Source: Listeria marthii FSL S4-120
Lineage (GTDB): Bacteria > Bacillota > Bacilli > Lactobacillales > Listeriaceae
Direction: 5' to 3'
Assembly: GCA_000183865.1 (NCBI GenBank)
Contig: CM001047.1
Location: forward strand, 749,291-759,035
Length of the DNA stretch: 9,745 bases
How positions within the stretch are numbered: position 1 is the stretch's first letter; each line of letters opens with the position of its first letter. Made by a program: the position numbers and the translations under genes. A model generated the notes under the pieces. It was not told where the DNA came from. It saw only the letters and a list, made by a program, of their open reading frames with translations, and searched no databases. Shown in pieces: positions 1 to 6,978 of this stretch.

Positions 1-7
1 TGAACAA

Positions 8-703
8 ATGATCACTTTTTATTTAAAACAAATTAGTCCGATTCTTTTGATTGGACTAGCCATTATCTGGGGACTGAATTTAGTAGGTTTAACAATGAAC
101 TTAATGGAAGGGCCAGATTTACTCTTTAGAGCTATTCGCGGAACGACCGTGATGAGTGTACTTCTAATTCTAATCACTACTTGGAAAATAACCAAACTAG
201 ATACATCGAAAGAAAACTTAACACTTGCATCCCTTTCTGGGTTTTCAGAAATGAAGAAGTTTTTTGGAAAGCTATTCGCCGCTTATTTAGCAGCTATTAC
301 GGTTATTTTAGTTCAAAGTGTTTTTATTTGGTATTACGGGTTTGAAACAGGACGCATGGAAGCTGGCGATGCACTATCTTTTGCTTCTGGAACGTTGATG
401 ATGTTCTTATTTATCGCCATGTTTGTTTGCTATTTTGTTATCCCAGTGGGCTGGTTAAAAGATCATGTGAAAGCTAGTTATGTTCAAAAAGCAGCCGTAA
501 TCTTATTGATGTTCGGAATTTTAATCGTGAATTTGCTTGCTGAATATTATTTGCATATTTATAACAGTGCTGGAATTATTTCGATTTTACCAAGTGGTCA
601 CTTTGAAATTTCACTGTTATCCATTATTTGGAACGCAATATTATGTTCTATTATTGCCGGAAGTTACATTTATATGAAATCCAAAAAAATGGACACTATT
701 TGA
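8..703 (+). CDS. ABC-2-like multispan membrane protein (putative transporter permease subunit)
   Basis: A 231-residue, very hydrophobic protein with about six membrane segments (roughly residues 11-30, 45-58, 88-110, 124-147, 161-179 and 200-222) and a short basic tail (KSKK). This count and the lack of large soluble domains fit the permease half of an ABC-2 type exporter, where a separate ATPase is usually encoded next door. The ATG at 8 follows a TGA at 1-3 that could be the stop of an upstream partner gene, but only seven bases are visible, so neither the ribosome binding site nor an ATPase can be checked. Downstream lie ATPase and permease remnants of a different transporter. No sequence motif proves the family, so the permease role is inferred from topology and context. 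The substrate is unknown. It is intact within the window, assuming the ATG at 8 is the true start. Confidence 0.7.
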   Translation: MITFYLKQISPILLIGLAIIWGLNLVGLTMNLMEGPDLLFRAIRGTTVMSVLLILITTWKITKLDTSKENLTLASLSGFSEMKKFFGKLFAAYLAAITVILVQSVFIWYYGFETGRMEAGDALSFASGTLMMFLFIAMFVCYFVIPVGWLKDHVKASYVQKAAVILLMFGILIVNLLAEYYLHIYNSAGIISILPSGHFEISLLSIIWNAILCSIIAGSYIYMKSKKMDTI

Positions 704-707
704 AAAT

Positions 708-973
708 ATTGGAAAAAGTGGTCGCGGAAAGTCCATTTTATTAAACATAATTAGTTGACTTGATACGGACTATTCAGGAGAGGTTTGTATACCGGAGAAG
801 ATTTACAAGATATTGATTTAGATTTGTATCATATCAGTTTCATTTTTCGATAGGAGTTTCGGAATTTATTAGTCGCACTTGGCACATCCACTGAGATTAT
901 CACCATTCTACTAGCTTTTGGGCTGGAAAATGGCTTTACACAAAGTTTATCCAAAATTTTTGGAATCACTTAA
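708..973 (+). pseudogene. Remnant of an ABC transporter: ATPase fragment joined to FtsX-like permease fragment
   Basis: No intact ORF spans this stretch, but reading the frames gives recognisable pieces. From 708 the frame reads a Walker A-like IGKSGRGKSILLNII, then a TGA stop at 756-758, then LDTDYSGEV, typical of the start of MacB/LolD-type ATPases. Near 786-794 the frame shifts and continues as GEDLQDIDLDLY-HISFIF, the stretch before the Q-loop, with a few residues missing and a TAG at 851-853. In the same frame 863-973 reads LLVALGTSTEIITILLAFGL and ends KIFGIT-stop at 971-973, which resembles an FtsX/MacB-type permease segment (VA-GTS...LL--GLGNG). The signature motif, Walker B and most of the permease are absent. 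So a fused or neighbouring ATPase-permease gene has suffered a large internal deletion, a frameshift and point stops. It cannot make a working transporter. The match to family consensus is from memory. Confidence 0.75.
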
Positions 974-992
974 CAGAAAAGAGGAATTTAAC

Positions 993-1496
993 ATGAAAAA
1001 ACCACTAAAAATCAGCTTAATCGTCGTAGGAATCGCCGTAGTCATATTTGTAGGAGTGATGTTATCCTATCGTTTTATTAAATCAATGGATGTTACTGAA
1101 AATGCCGAAATAAATAAATCAGCAACAGGGAACCATGTATTACTTGCAACTCAAGGTAGTAAGTTCAAAGACAGTGTAATGGACCAAGTGAAAAAAGATA
1201 TGGAAGGCAAAAACGTGCATGTTTCCATTATCGATACAACAAAATTAGACAAAGTAAAAGCAGATGATTATGACAAAGTAGTGCTATTCACTACAGTGCA
1301 GTCCGATGATATCCCAGAAAACGTATCCACTTTTATGTATGATAATAAAGATAAAAGTATCCATATTGCGGTAACCGCAGATTCTGGCCGTTGGGATGAT
1401 AAGCCAAATGATATTGATGCAATTTCCGAAGCATCGAAAGCAGAAAACAAACAAGATTTCGTGGACGATTTAACAAAAGCAATTTTGATGGAATAA
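993..1496 (+). CDS. Small membrane-anchored protein with flavodoxin-like pattern, function unknown
   Basis: A 167-residue protein. The ATG at 993 is chosen because GAGG at 981-984 sits 8 bases upstream and a lysine-rich start plus one membrane helix (residues 7-26) follows at once. A longer reading from 918 would run out of frame through the pseudogene remnant and has no ribosome binding site. After the anchor the protein alternates strands and helices: HVLLATQGS (48-56), VHVSIIDTT (75-83), YDKVVLFTTVQSDDIP (93-108), SIHIAVTADSGRW (122-134), then a charged helix. That order resembles a flavodoxin-like fold, but the usual FMN phosphate loop is not clear and there is no cysteine. The soluble part probably faces outward, since the basic residues lie before the helix. 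It follows a broken ABC transporter that may once have been its partner. I do not recognise a named family. Confidence 0.7.
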   Translation: MKKPLKISLIVVGIAVVIFVGVMLSYRFIKSMDVTENAEINKSATGNHVLLATQGSKFKDSVMDQVKKDMEGKNVHVSIIDTTKLDKVKADDYDKVVLFTTVQSDDIPENVSTFMYDNKDKSIHIAVTADSGRWDDKPNDIDAISEASKAENKQDFVDDLTKAILME

Positions 1497-1580
1497 GACT
1501 TGCAGGGAAATCCATTCTTTTAGTCGTGTTTCATAAGAAGCTTGTTGAGAATTACAAGAGAATAATGGATAATTTTAACT

Positions 1581-1618
1581 CCCGCTAAATCACTAAGTTG
1601 ATTTAGTGGGTTTTATTT
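1581..1618 (+). terminator. Rho-independent terminator after the small membrane protein gene
   Basis: CCCGCTAAATC at 1581-1591 pairs with GATTTAGTGGG at 1600-1610 (11 base pairs, one of them G-U) around an 8-base loop, followed by TTTTATTT at 1611-1618. It ends the first transcription unit about 85 bases after its last gene. The 1497-1580 stretch before it shows no supportable gene. Confidence 0.85.
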
Positions 1619-1660
1619 GGAGTTGAAATGTGAGGAATGAAGGAGTCTACTTTTAAAATA

Positions 1661-1669
1661 TGCTATACT
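1661..1669 (+). promoter_or_regulatory. Extended -10 promoter for the hydrolase-ABC operon
   Basis: TGC-TATACT (TATACT at 1664-1669, TG at 1661-1662) is a good extended -10 element for the housekeeping sigma factor. No clear -35 box lies 17 bases upstream, which is acceptable for an extended -10. It sits between the terminator at 1581-1618 and the start codon at 1710, giving a predicted leader of about 35 bases. Confidence 0.55.
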
Positions 1670-1709
1670 TAGTGAAATATAAACCTCATGAAACGGTAGG
1701 TGGTTGTCA

Positions 1710-2531
1710 GTGAAAAAAAGTAAGACGGTTCAAATTCTGTTAGGCTTTTCCGTTATTGCGTTAATTTTGAGCGTGGTTGGTGTGGCATCGATTTGGTATG
1801 GGCAGAAAAATCATCAAACGAATAATGCGAAAACCACCGCCAAAAAAGAGACAACTGTAACGAAAAAACAAGATACTTTTAAAATAACGGCGCTTGGTGA
1901 TTCGCTTACATATGGTGTTGGTGATACAGAAGGCGGCGGGTATGTCCGAGTGGTGGAGAATTTCTACAAACAAAAAGAGAAGAATGTCGAGAATGTCAAT
2001 CTTGCTATTAGTGGCGCCAAATCAGGACAACTTCTCAAACAATTAGACCAAAAAGAAGTACAAAATCAAATAAAATCAGCCGATGTTATTTTAATGACGA
2101 TTGGCGGAAATGATTTGTTTCGCGGCGGGGAAGCGCTGGATGATTTTAAAAGCGATGCGATTAAACAAGCCGAAGCAAGTTATACAAGCAATCTAAAACA
2201 AATTTACCAGACGATACGAAAATTAAATCCATCCGCGCCAGTTTTTCATATTGGGTTGTATAATCCGTTTATGTCGTTAGAAAATGCGAGCGAAATGTCG
2301 GCAGTTGCGAATGAGTGGAATTTGCAAAGTCAAAATCTATCGCAAAACGAGAAAAATATTATTTATGTTCCAACTTTTGATTTATTTCAGCAAAATGAGG
2401 CTGCCTATTTAGCGACTGATAAATTCCATCCAAATCATGCTGGATACCAATTTATCGGCAATCGCGTGACCGAAGTTATTCAGACGGGAGGGGGAGAAGG
2501 CAATGACGGAGCGAGCACTTCAAGTAACTAA
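1710..2531 (+). CDS. Membrane-anchored SGNH/GDSL-family hydrolase
   Basis: A 273-residue esterase or lipase of the SGNH superfamily, similar in build to Bacillus YpmR. One N-terminal membrane helix (about residues 8-30) and a Thr/Lys-rich linker (31-57) place the catalytic domain outside the membrane. Block I is ALGDSLTYG with nucleophile Ser65. Block II is SGAKSGQLL with Gly102. Block III is GGND with Asn134. Block V is DKFHPNHAGY with Asp237 and His240. All catalytic positions are present. GTG at 1710 is chosen because AGGTGG (1698-1703) lies 6 bases upstream; the TTG at 1704 is too close to any Shine-Dalgarno. The last ten codons overlap the next gene by 29 bases, so the Gly/Ser-rich tail is partly the neighbour's ribosome binding site read as protein. 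The substrate is unknown. Position at the head of an ABC transporter operon suggests an envelope lipid or a transported ester. Confidence 0.88.
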   Translation: MKKSKTVQILLGFSVIALILSVVGVASIWYGQKNHQTNNAKTTAKKETTVTKKQDTFKITALGDSLTYGVGDTEGGGYVRVVENFYKQKEKNVENVNLAISGAKSGQLLKQLDQKEVQNQIKSADVILMTIGGNDLFRGGEALDDFKSDAIKQAEASYTSNLKQIYQTIRKLNPSAPVFHIGLYNPFMSLENASEMSAVANEWNLQSQNLSQNEKNIIYVPTFDLFQQNEAAYLATDKFHPNHAGYQFIGNRVTEVIQTGGGEGNDGASTSSN

Positions 2532-3408
2532 TCTGCATAAAAAAATTCGTAAACGAGAAATTATTAAAGGGATCTCTTTTGAAGTAATGCCCGGAGAAGT
2601 TTTTGGCTTTCTTGGACCGAATGGAGCTGGGAAAACGACGACGATTCGAATGATTGTCGGCTTAATCAAACCAACGTCTGGAACGATTTTAATTGGTGGC
2701 AAAGATATTCGTAAAAATTTCACCGAAGCGATGCGGGGTCTTGGTTCTATCGTGGAAAATCCGGAATTTTATAGCTTTTTAACAGGACAAGAAAATTTGG
2801 CGTATTTTGCCCGAATGGATTCTTCGATTAAAAAAGAACGTATTCAAGAAGTAACCGAACTAGTTGGGCTAGAAAAGCGGATAAATGACAGAGTTTCTAC
2901 TTATTCACTTGGTATGCGCCAACGTTTAGGAATTGCTCAGGCATTACTTTCGAATCCGAAATTATTAATTCTTGATGAACCAACAAACGGTCTCGATCCA
3001 TCTGGAATTCACGAAATGCGCGACTTTATCCGTGCTCTGGCTAGAAATGAAGGTATAAGTGTGCTCGTGTCTTCTCATTTATTAAGTGAAATTGAACTTT
3101 TATGTGATCGGGTGGCGATTATGACAGACGGGACGATTATTAAAACAGACCAAGTTGCGCACTTGCTCAGTTCTCGTGCGCAACTACGCTGGCGGGTGAC
3201 TCCAATAGAACAAGCTAAAGCCTTTTTGGAAAGTGTGACCGAAGTGGAAGTGGACGGGGAGTATCTTGTGACAGCAATGAATGACGAAAGCGCAGAGTGG
3301 AACGAACAGCTCGTAGCAAAAGGTGTCAAAGTCCATGAAATCGACAAGCGAAAACCATCCCTTGAAGATCTATTCCTTGAGTTAACGGGAGGTCAGTCTA
3401 TTGATTAA
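2503..3408 (+). CDS. ABC transporter ATP-binding protein, BcrA-type
   Basis: A 301-residue ATPase that would power the permease encoded next. Motifs in order: Walker A GPNGAGKTT (38-46), Q-loop region at ENPEFY (85-90), signature YSLGMRQRL (134-142, the SLGMRQ variant common in BcrA/lantibiotic-type exporters), Walker B LLILDEP (154-160) with the D-loop GLDP (163-166), and the switch His192. After about residue 215 a C-terminal domain of about 85 residues follows, ending in LEDLFLELTGG, typical of this family. The start ATG at 2503 has GGAGGGGG at 2487-2494 and lies 29 bases inside the hydrolase gene, so the two are likely translationally coupled. BcrA-type systems often remove peptide antibiotics such as bacitracin or lantibiotics, but no BceS-type sensor lies here, so the substrate is open. 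Confidence 0.92.
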   Translation: MTERALQVTNLHKKIRKREIIKGISFEVMPGEVFGFLGPNGAGKTTTIRMIVGLIKPTSGTILIGGKDIRKNFTEAMRGLGSIVENPEFYSFLTGQENLAYFARMDSSIKKERIQEVTELVGLEKRINDRVSTYSLGMRQRLGIAQALLSNPKLLILDEPTNGLDPSGIHEMRDFIRALARNEGISVLVSSHLLSEIELLCDRVAIMTDGTIIKTDQVAHLLSSRAQLRWRVTPIEQAKAFLESVTEVEVDGEYLVTAMNDESAEWNEQLVAKGVKVHEIDKRKPSLEDLFLELTGGQSID

Positions 3409-4381
3409 TTTAGTGTATAATGAGCAATTAAAACTTTGGCGTAAAAAGCGGCTCATCGTTATTTTAGCGTTGGTGGCAATTATCGTAGCGATTTTCACGT
3501 ATGCGCAATTCAGACAGCATCAAGAAGACGAAAAGCAAGCTGGGACAAGCGATTGGCATGTACAGACTCAGCAACAAATCGTCGACCTTGAAAATCGGCT
3601 TGGCACAGGTCGGTTACCCGAGGAATATCAAAAATATTTCAAAGTGCTTGTCGGGCAACTACAATATTATTTAGATAATGACATCAACCCAAATGCACCC
3701 GGAGCACCAACTTTCCTAAAAACCTTTGTCGAAAATGGCATCAGTTTATTGTTTCCACTTTTTATCATGGTTATAGCAGCTGACTTAATCAGTGCTGAAA
3801 CAAGCGCGGGAACAATGAAGTTCTTGCTGACAAGGCCTGTGAAGCGATGGCGAATTTTGACGAGTAAATATATTTCAATGTTACTCTCGATTTCCGCGAT
3901 TATGGTGTTATCCGCCGTTATTGCCTATTTGATTTCTGGGATTGTCTTTGGCTACGGTGGCTGGGACGCGCCAGTTCTCACCGGATTTGGCATGAAAGAT
4001 GGTGCCGTAACAACAACAGACGTGTACCAACTACCAGTTTGGCAATTACTGCTCATGGAATTTGGCCTTGCGTGGTTTGTCAGTGTCGTGGTCGGCGTGT
4101 TAACGATGTTTGTATCCGTACTCGTCCGCTCCACAGCTGCCGTAATGGGAATTATGCTCGCCTCACTTATTACCGGAACGATTCTAACCAACCTCGTCAG
4201 CTCTTGGCCGAGCGCGAAATATTTATTTATGGTCAATTTACAACTAACAAATTATTTAAACGGCTCCAGCCCACCAGTCGAAGGAATGACATTAAGTTTC
4301 TCAATGCTCGTCTTAACCGCGTGGATGCTAGTCGCATTCGTTTTATCTTATATTATTTTCACCAAAAGAGATGTCTATTAA
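3401..4381 (+). CDS. ABC-2 type transporter permease
   Basis: A 326-residue integral membrane protein, partner of the ATPase just upstream, which it overlaps by 8 bases. The start is TTG at 3401, supported by GGGAGGT at 3387-3393 seven bases before it and by the MINLVYNEQLKLWRKKR opening typical of ABC-2 permeases. Six membrane segments are visible at about 18-36, 113-131, 158-184, 216-240, 246-268 and 298-321. A polar loop of about 75 residues (38-112), probably extracellular, separates the first two. SAETSAGTMKFLLTRPVKR (131-149) is the conserved cytoplasmic coupling segment of this family. The protein ends with the basic tail TKRDVY. A terminator begins at its stop codon. The exported substrate cannot be told from sequence. 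Confidence 0.9.
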   Translation: MINLVYNEQLKLWRKKRLIVILALVAIIVAIFTYAQFRQHQEDEKQAGTSDWHVQTQQQIVDLENRLGTGRLPEEYQKYFKVLVGQLQYYLDNDINPNAPGAPTFLKTFVENGISLLFPLFIMVIAADLISAETSAGTMKFLLTRPVKRWRILTSKYISMLLSISAIMVLSAVIAYLISGIVFGYGGWDAPVLTGFGMKDGAVTTTDVYQLPVWQLLLMEFGLAWFVSVVVGVLTMFVSVLVRSTAAVMGIMLASLITGTILTNLVSSWPSAKYLFMVNLQLTNYLNGSSPPVEGMTLSFSMLVLTAWMLVAFVLSYIIFTKRDVY

Positions 4382-4406
4382 AGAGCGCTTACCGGCGCTC
4401 TTTTTT
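4381..4406 (+). terminator. Rho-independent terminator of the hydrolase-ABC operon
   Basis: AAGAGCGC at 4381-4388 pairs perfectly with GCGCTCTT at 4395-4402 around a 6-base loop, followed by a T run to 4406. The first base of the stem is the last base of the permease stop codon. This is the strongest terminator in the window. Confidence 0.95.
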
Positions 4407-4451
4407 GCGTTCAATAAAAGTTACTTACTTTTTGTGAGCAAAAAACTTTTC

Positions 4452-4480
4452 TTTTGAATAGTTTAGTTATAAACTATAGT
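4452..4480 (+). promoter_or_regulatory. Promoter with perfect dyad operator in its spacer
   Basis: TTTTGA (4452-4457) and TATAGT (4475-4480) are separated by 17 bases and form a plausible housekeeping promoter, with a weak -35 and a good -10. The spacer and first bases of the -10 are a perfect inverted repeat: ATAGTTTA (4458-4465), GTTA, TAAACTAT (4470-4477). Its position would let a dimeric repressor block RNA polymerase. MarR/DUF24-type repressors such as MhqR and YodB of Bacillus control comparable genes through dyads, but the sequence here is not one I recognise as theirs, and no regulator gene is in the window. Confidence 0.65.
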
Positions 4481-4507
4481 TAGTAATCAAAAAGGAGGTA
4501 CAAACAA

Positions 4508-5398
4508 ATGATTAAAGGAATTCATCACGTATCCGCGTTAACAAAATTTTTCAGCGAAAATCATCATTTTTATTCAGAAATATTAGGGCTACGGCTCGTG
4601 AAAAATACAGTGAACCAAGATAATATCCATATGCGCCACCTGTTTTACGGCGACTACATCGGTTCACCCGGGACTTTGCTGACATTTTTCGAAGTACCGC
4701 GCATCGGCTCAAGCTACGACGAACGCGCCTTTTTCGGCAAAATCACCCTAGGCATACCAATAGACACAAGCTCTTACTGGGAAAAAAGGCTAAACGATTT
4801 TGCGATATCTTTCCAAAAAGACGGCCAGACTTTAACCTTACAAGATCCCGACACAATGGGCATCATCCTAACGGAAATACCAGCTACTAATTCTAACCCA
4901 ACCATCCACACCAATATTCCGGCCGAAAAACAACTTGTTCGGATTATCGGCGCTGATTATCACGTGCCAGACCCGGCCGCGACCAGCCAGTTTTTCACGA
5001 ATCTTTTTGGGTTAGAAAGTCAGAATGGGGTATTAGTAGATAGGGACGAGATGAGTTTTGCGAAACTGCATGTGACCACATCAAACAAAAAATCCCGCAC
5101 AGGACGCGGAACCATTGATCATATTGCTTATACTTTAGAAACGAAAGAAGCCGTCGATGAACTGCACGATTTAGCCGTTCGAAACGATTTAAAAATAGAA
5201 GAATTTGTTGACCGTGAGTATTTTAAAAGTTTATATATTCGTGAGCCAGGTGGACTGAGGATTGAATTCGCAAGTAGAGGCCCCGGTTTTACTATTGACG
5301 AACCACTCGAAACAATGGGTGACAAACTAGCCTTACCAAGCTTTTTAGAAGAAAAAAGAACAGAAATTGAAACTTATTTTGGAGGAGATTTATCATGA
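4508..5398 (+). CDS. Ring-cleaving dioxygenase of the VOC/glyoxalase superfamily (MhqO/MhqA-like), copy 1
   Basis: A 296-residue two-domain VOC protein. These Fe(II) extradiol-type enzymes open hydroquinone or chlorohydroquinone rings and serve in quinone detoxification. The first domain begins KGIHHVSALT (3-12) and the second near residue 147. Likely metal ligands, by position relative to PcpA-type enzymes, are His7, His205 (in IDHIAY) and Glu253 (in RIEFA). His205 and Glu253 are 48 apart, close to the family spacing I recall. AAAGGAGGT at 4491-4499 lies 8 bases before the ATG. It is shorter than its neighbour (296 against 319), mainly in the middle. It overlaps the next gene by the four bases ATGA. 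Glyoxalase annotation is common for this family but misleading. The exact substrate is unknown. Confidence 0.87.
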   Translation: MIKGIHHVSALTKFFSENHHFYSEILGLRLVKNTVNQDNIHMRHLFYGDYIGSPGTLLTFFEVPRIGSSYDERAFFGKITLGIPIDTSSYWEKRLNDFAISFQKDGQTLTLQDPDTMGIILTEIPATNSNPTIHTNIPAEKQLVRIIGADYHVPDPAATSQFFTNLFGLESQNGVLVDRDEMSFAKLHVTTSNKKSRTGRGTIDHIAYTLETKEAVDELHDLAVRNDLKIEEFVDREYFKSLYIREPGGLRIEFASRGPGFTIDEPLETMGDKLALPSFLEEKRTEIETYFGGDLS

Positions 5399-6354
5399 TT
5401 AAAGATTTAAAAGGAATTCACCACGTAACTGCAATGACAAGTAGCGCCGAGAAAAATTACGCATTTTTCACAGAAGTTTTAGGAATGCGTTTAGTGAAAA
5501 AAACCGTTAACCAAGACGATATTCATACGTATCATTTGTTTTTCGCGGATGACAAAGGTTCGGCGGGAACAGATATGACATTTTTCGATTTTCCAAATTT
5601 ACCAAAAGGGCGCCACGGAACAGATAGTATTTCACGTGTAGCTTTCCGCGTACCTAGTGATGCGGCGCTGGAATATTGGCTTGATCGTTTTGAACAATTA
5701 GAAGTTCCGCACGGCGAAATCAAAACTTTATTCGGTAAAAAATATCTAACATTCCAAGATTTTGATGACCAACAATTACAACTGATTTCCGACGAAAATA
5801 ACGAAGGCGTAGCTGCGGGAACGCCGTGGAAAAACGGTCCAGTTCCAGAAAAATATGCAATTTACGGCTTAGGACCAGTCTTTTTAACCGTTGTTTCTTT
5901 GAAAAATATGGAGGCGATTTTGCAAACTATTTTTGGCTTTAGAAAAGTGGCCGAAGAAGATGGACTTCATTTATTCGAGGTTGGTGAAGGTGGAAACGGG
6001 GCGCAAGTGATTGTCGAAGAACGTACGGACATTCCTGCTGCGATGCAAGGTTACGGCGGCGTGCACCATGTGGCTTTCCGAGTAGAAGACCACGAGGAGT
6101 TACAAAAATGGATTGATCGCATGAATACAATCGAAGCGCCCAATTCTGGCTATGTAAATCGCTTCTACTTTGAATCTTTATACGTGCCTGTTTCGGAACG
6201 AATTTTGTTTGAATTTGCGACAGATGGTCCGGGCTTTGCGAGCGACGAACCATATGAAACACTCGGTGAAAAATTAGCTTTACCACCATTTTTAGAACCA
6301 AAACGCGCGGAAATTGAAAAAATGGTACGCCCAATTAACACGAAACGGAGCTGA
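5395..6354 (+). CDS. Ring-cleaving dioxygenase of the VOC/glyoxalase superfamily (MhqO/MhqA-like), copy 2
   Basis: A 319-residue paralogue of the gene just upstream, close to the usual length of MhqO-type enzymes. The pair share openings (KGIHHVTAMT here, KGIHHVSALT there), the segment LVKKTVNQDDIH near 33-44, the FxSLY segment, the GPGF segment and the tail LALPPFLEPKRAEIE. Likely Fe(II) ligands are His10, His225 (VHHVAF) and Glu273 (LFEFA), with the same 48-residue spacing as copy 1. GGAGGAG at 5381-5387 precedes the ATG, and the ATGA overlap with copy 1 indicates coupled translation. The cytosolic enzyme probably opens reduced quinone rings. The substrate may differ from copy 1, since the middle of the protein has diverged strongly. 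Confidence 0.9.
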   Translation: MIKDLKGIHHVTAMTSSAEKNYAFFTEVLGMRLVKKTVNQDDIHTYHLFFADDKGSAGTDMTFFDFPNLPKGRHGTDSISRVAFRVPSDAALEYWLDRFEQLEVPHGEIKTLFGKKYLTFQDFDDQQLQLISDENNEGVAAGTPWKNGPVPEKYAIYGLGPVFLTVVSLKNMEAILQTIFGFRKVAEEDGLHLFEVGEGGNGAQVIVEERTDIPAAMQGYGGVHHVAFRVEDHEELQKWIDRMNTIEAPNSGYVNRFYFESLYVPVSERILFEFATDGPGFASDEPYETLGEKLALPPFLEPKRAEIEKMVRPINTKRS

Positions 6355-6360
6355 TAGTCG

Positions 6361-6969
6361 GTGGAACATATTTTTATCCCAGCGAAAAATAAGGAATTAG
6401 CGCCATTATTACTACTTCACGGGACAGGCGGCGATGAAAAGTCGCTTGTCGAAGTAGCAGAATTTATCTCGGGTGATGCCGCTGTTTTATCATTGCGAGG
6501 AGATATTAAAGAAGGCGGAGCAAATCGATTTTTCAAAAGATTTCATGACGGCAGTTTAGATTTAGAAGACTTGGAAAGTAAAACGGCAGAATTAATTGCA
6601 ACGACGCGGGAGCTTGCTGAAAAGTACCAACTGGATTTTGAGCGAATTATTGCGGTAGGCTATTCTAACGGTGCCAATATTGCTGCCAATGCGTTACTTC
6701 AAGCAGAGGATAGTTTCCATAAAGCGATTTTGTTTCACGCGATGCCAGCCGGGAATAAACAACCCGAATTTTCGATTAGCCATCGTAGTGTATTTTTATC
6801 AGCTGGTTTAAATGATCCGCTTATTACTGCTGAAGCTTCCGAAAAACTGGTTAAAATCCTCGAAAAACGTGGTGCGAAAGTCGAAACAGTTTGGACAGCG
6901 GCTGGGCACTCACTCACCATGGAAGAACTAGAAGAAGCAAAAAAATGGTATCACAACAACCAGAAATGA
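6361..6969 (+). CDS. Alpha/beta hydrolase, phospholipase/carboxylesterase family (MhqD-like)
   Basis: A 202-residue cytosolic alpha/beta hydrolase. LLLLHGTGGDE (16-26) supplies the oxyanion loop, GYSNG (100-104) the nucleophile Ser102, GLNDPL (149-154) the acid Asp152, and AAGHSL (180-185) the catalytic His183, so the triad is complete. Length and motifs match MhqD-type carboxylesterases, which in Bacillus lie beside a ring-cleaving dioxygenase (mhqED) and respond to quinones. The start is GTG at 6361; GGAG at 6347-6350 stands 10 bases before it and overlaps the end of the previous gene. No in-frame ATG near the front would keep the first strand. It probably hydrolyses an ester or lactone arising from ring opening, but the physiological substrate is not established for the family as far as I know. 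Confidence 0.88.
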   Translation: MEHIFIPAKNKELAPLLLLHGTGGDEKSLVEVAEFISGDAAVLSLRGDIKEGGANRFFKRFHDGSLDLEDLESKTAELIATTRELAEKYQLDFERIIAVGYSNGANIAANALLQAEDSFHKAILFHAMPAGNKQPEFSISHRSVFLSAGLNDPLITAEASEKLVKILEKRGAKVETVWTAAGHSLTMEELEEAKKWYHNNQK

Positions 6970-6978
6970 GGTAAGTAG

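Noticed and set aside
918..992. Longer 192-residue reading of the small membrane protein from ATG 918
   Set aside because: No ribosome binding site, it reads through the ABC remnant out of frame, and the ATG at 993 has a good Shine-Dalgarno followed by a typical anchor.
1502..1587. AGKSILL-like reading after the small membrane protein, resembling a P-loop relic
   Set aside because: Only about seven residues match, with no further ABC motifs, and the frame runs into the terminator; it may be chance.
4039..4437. A 132-codon + strand ORF inside and past the permease gene
   Set aside because: It overlaps a well-supported gene in another frame, runs through the terminator at 4381-4406, has Cys/Arg-rich composition typical of shadow frames and no ribosome binding site.
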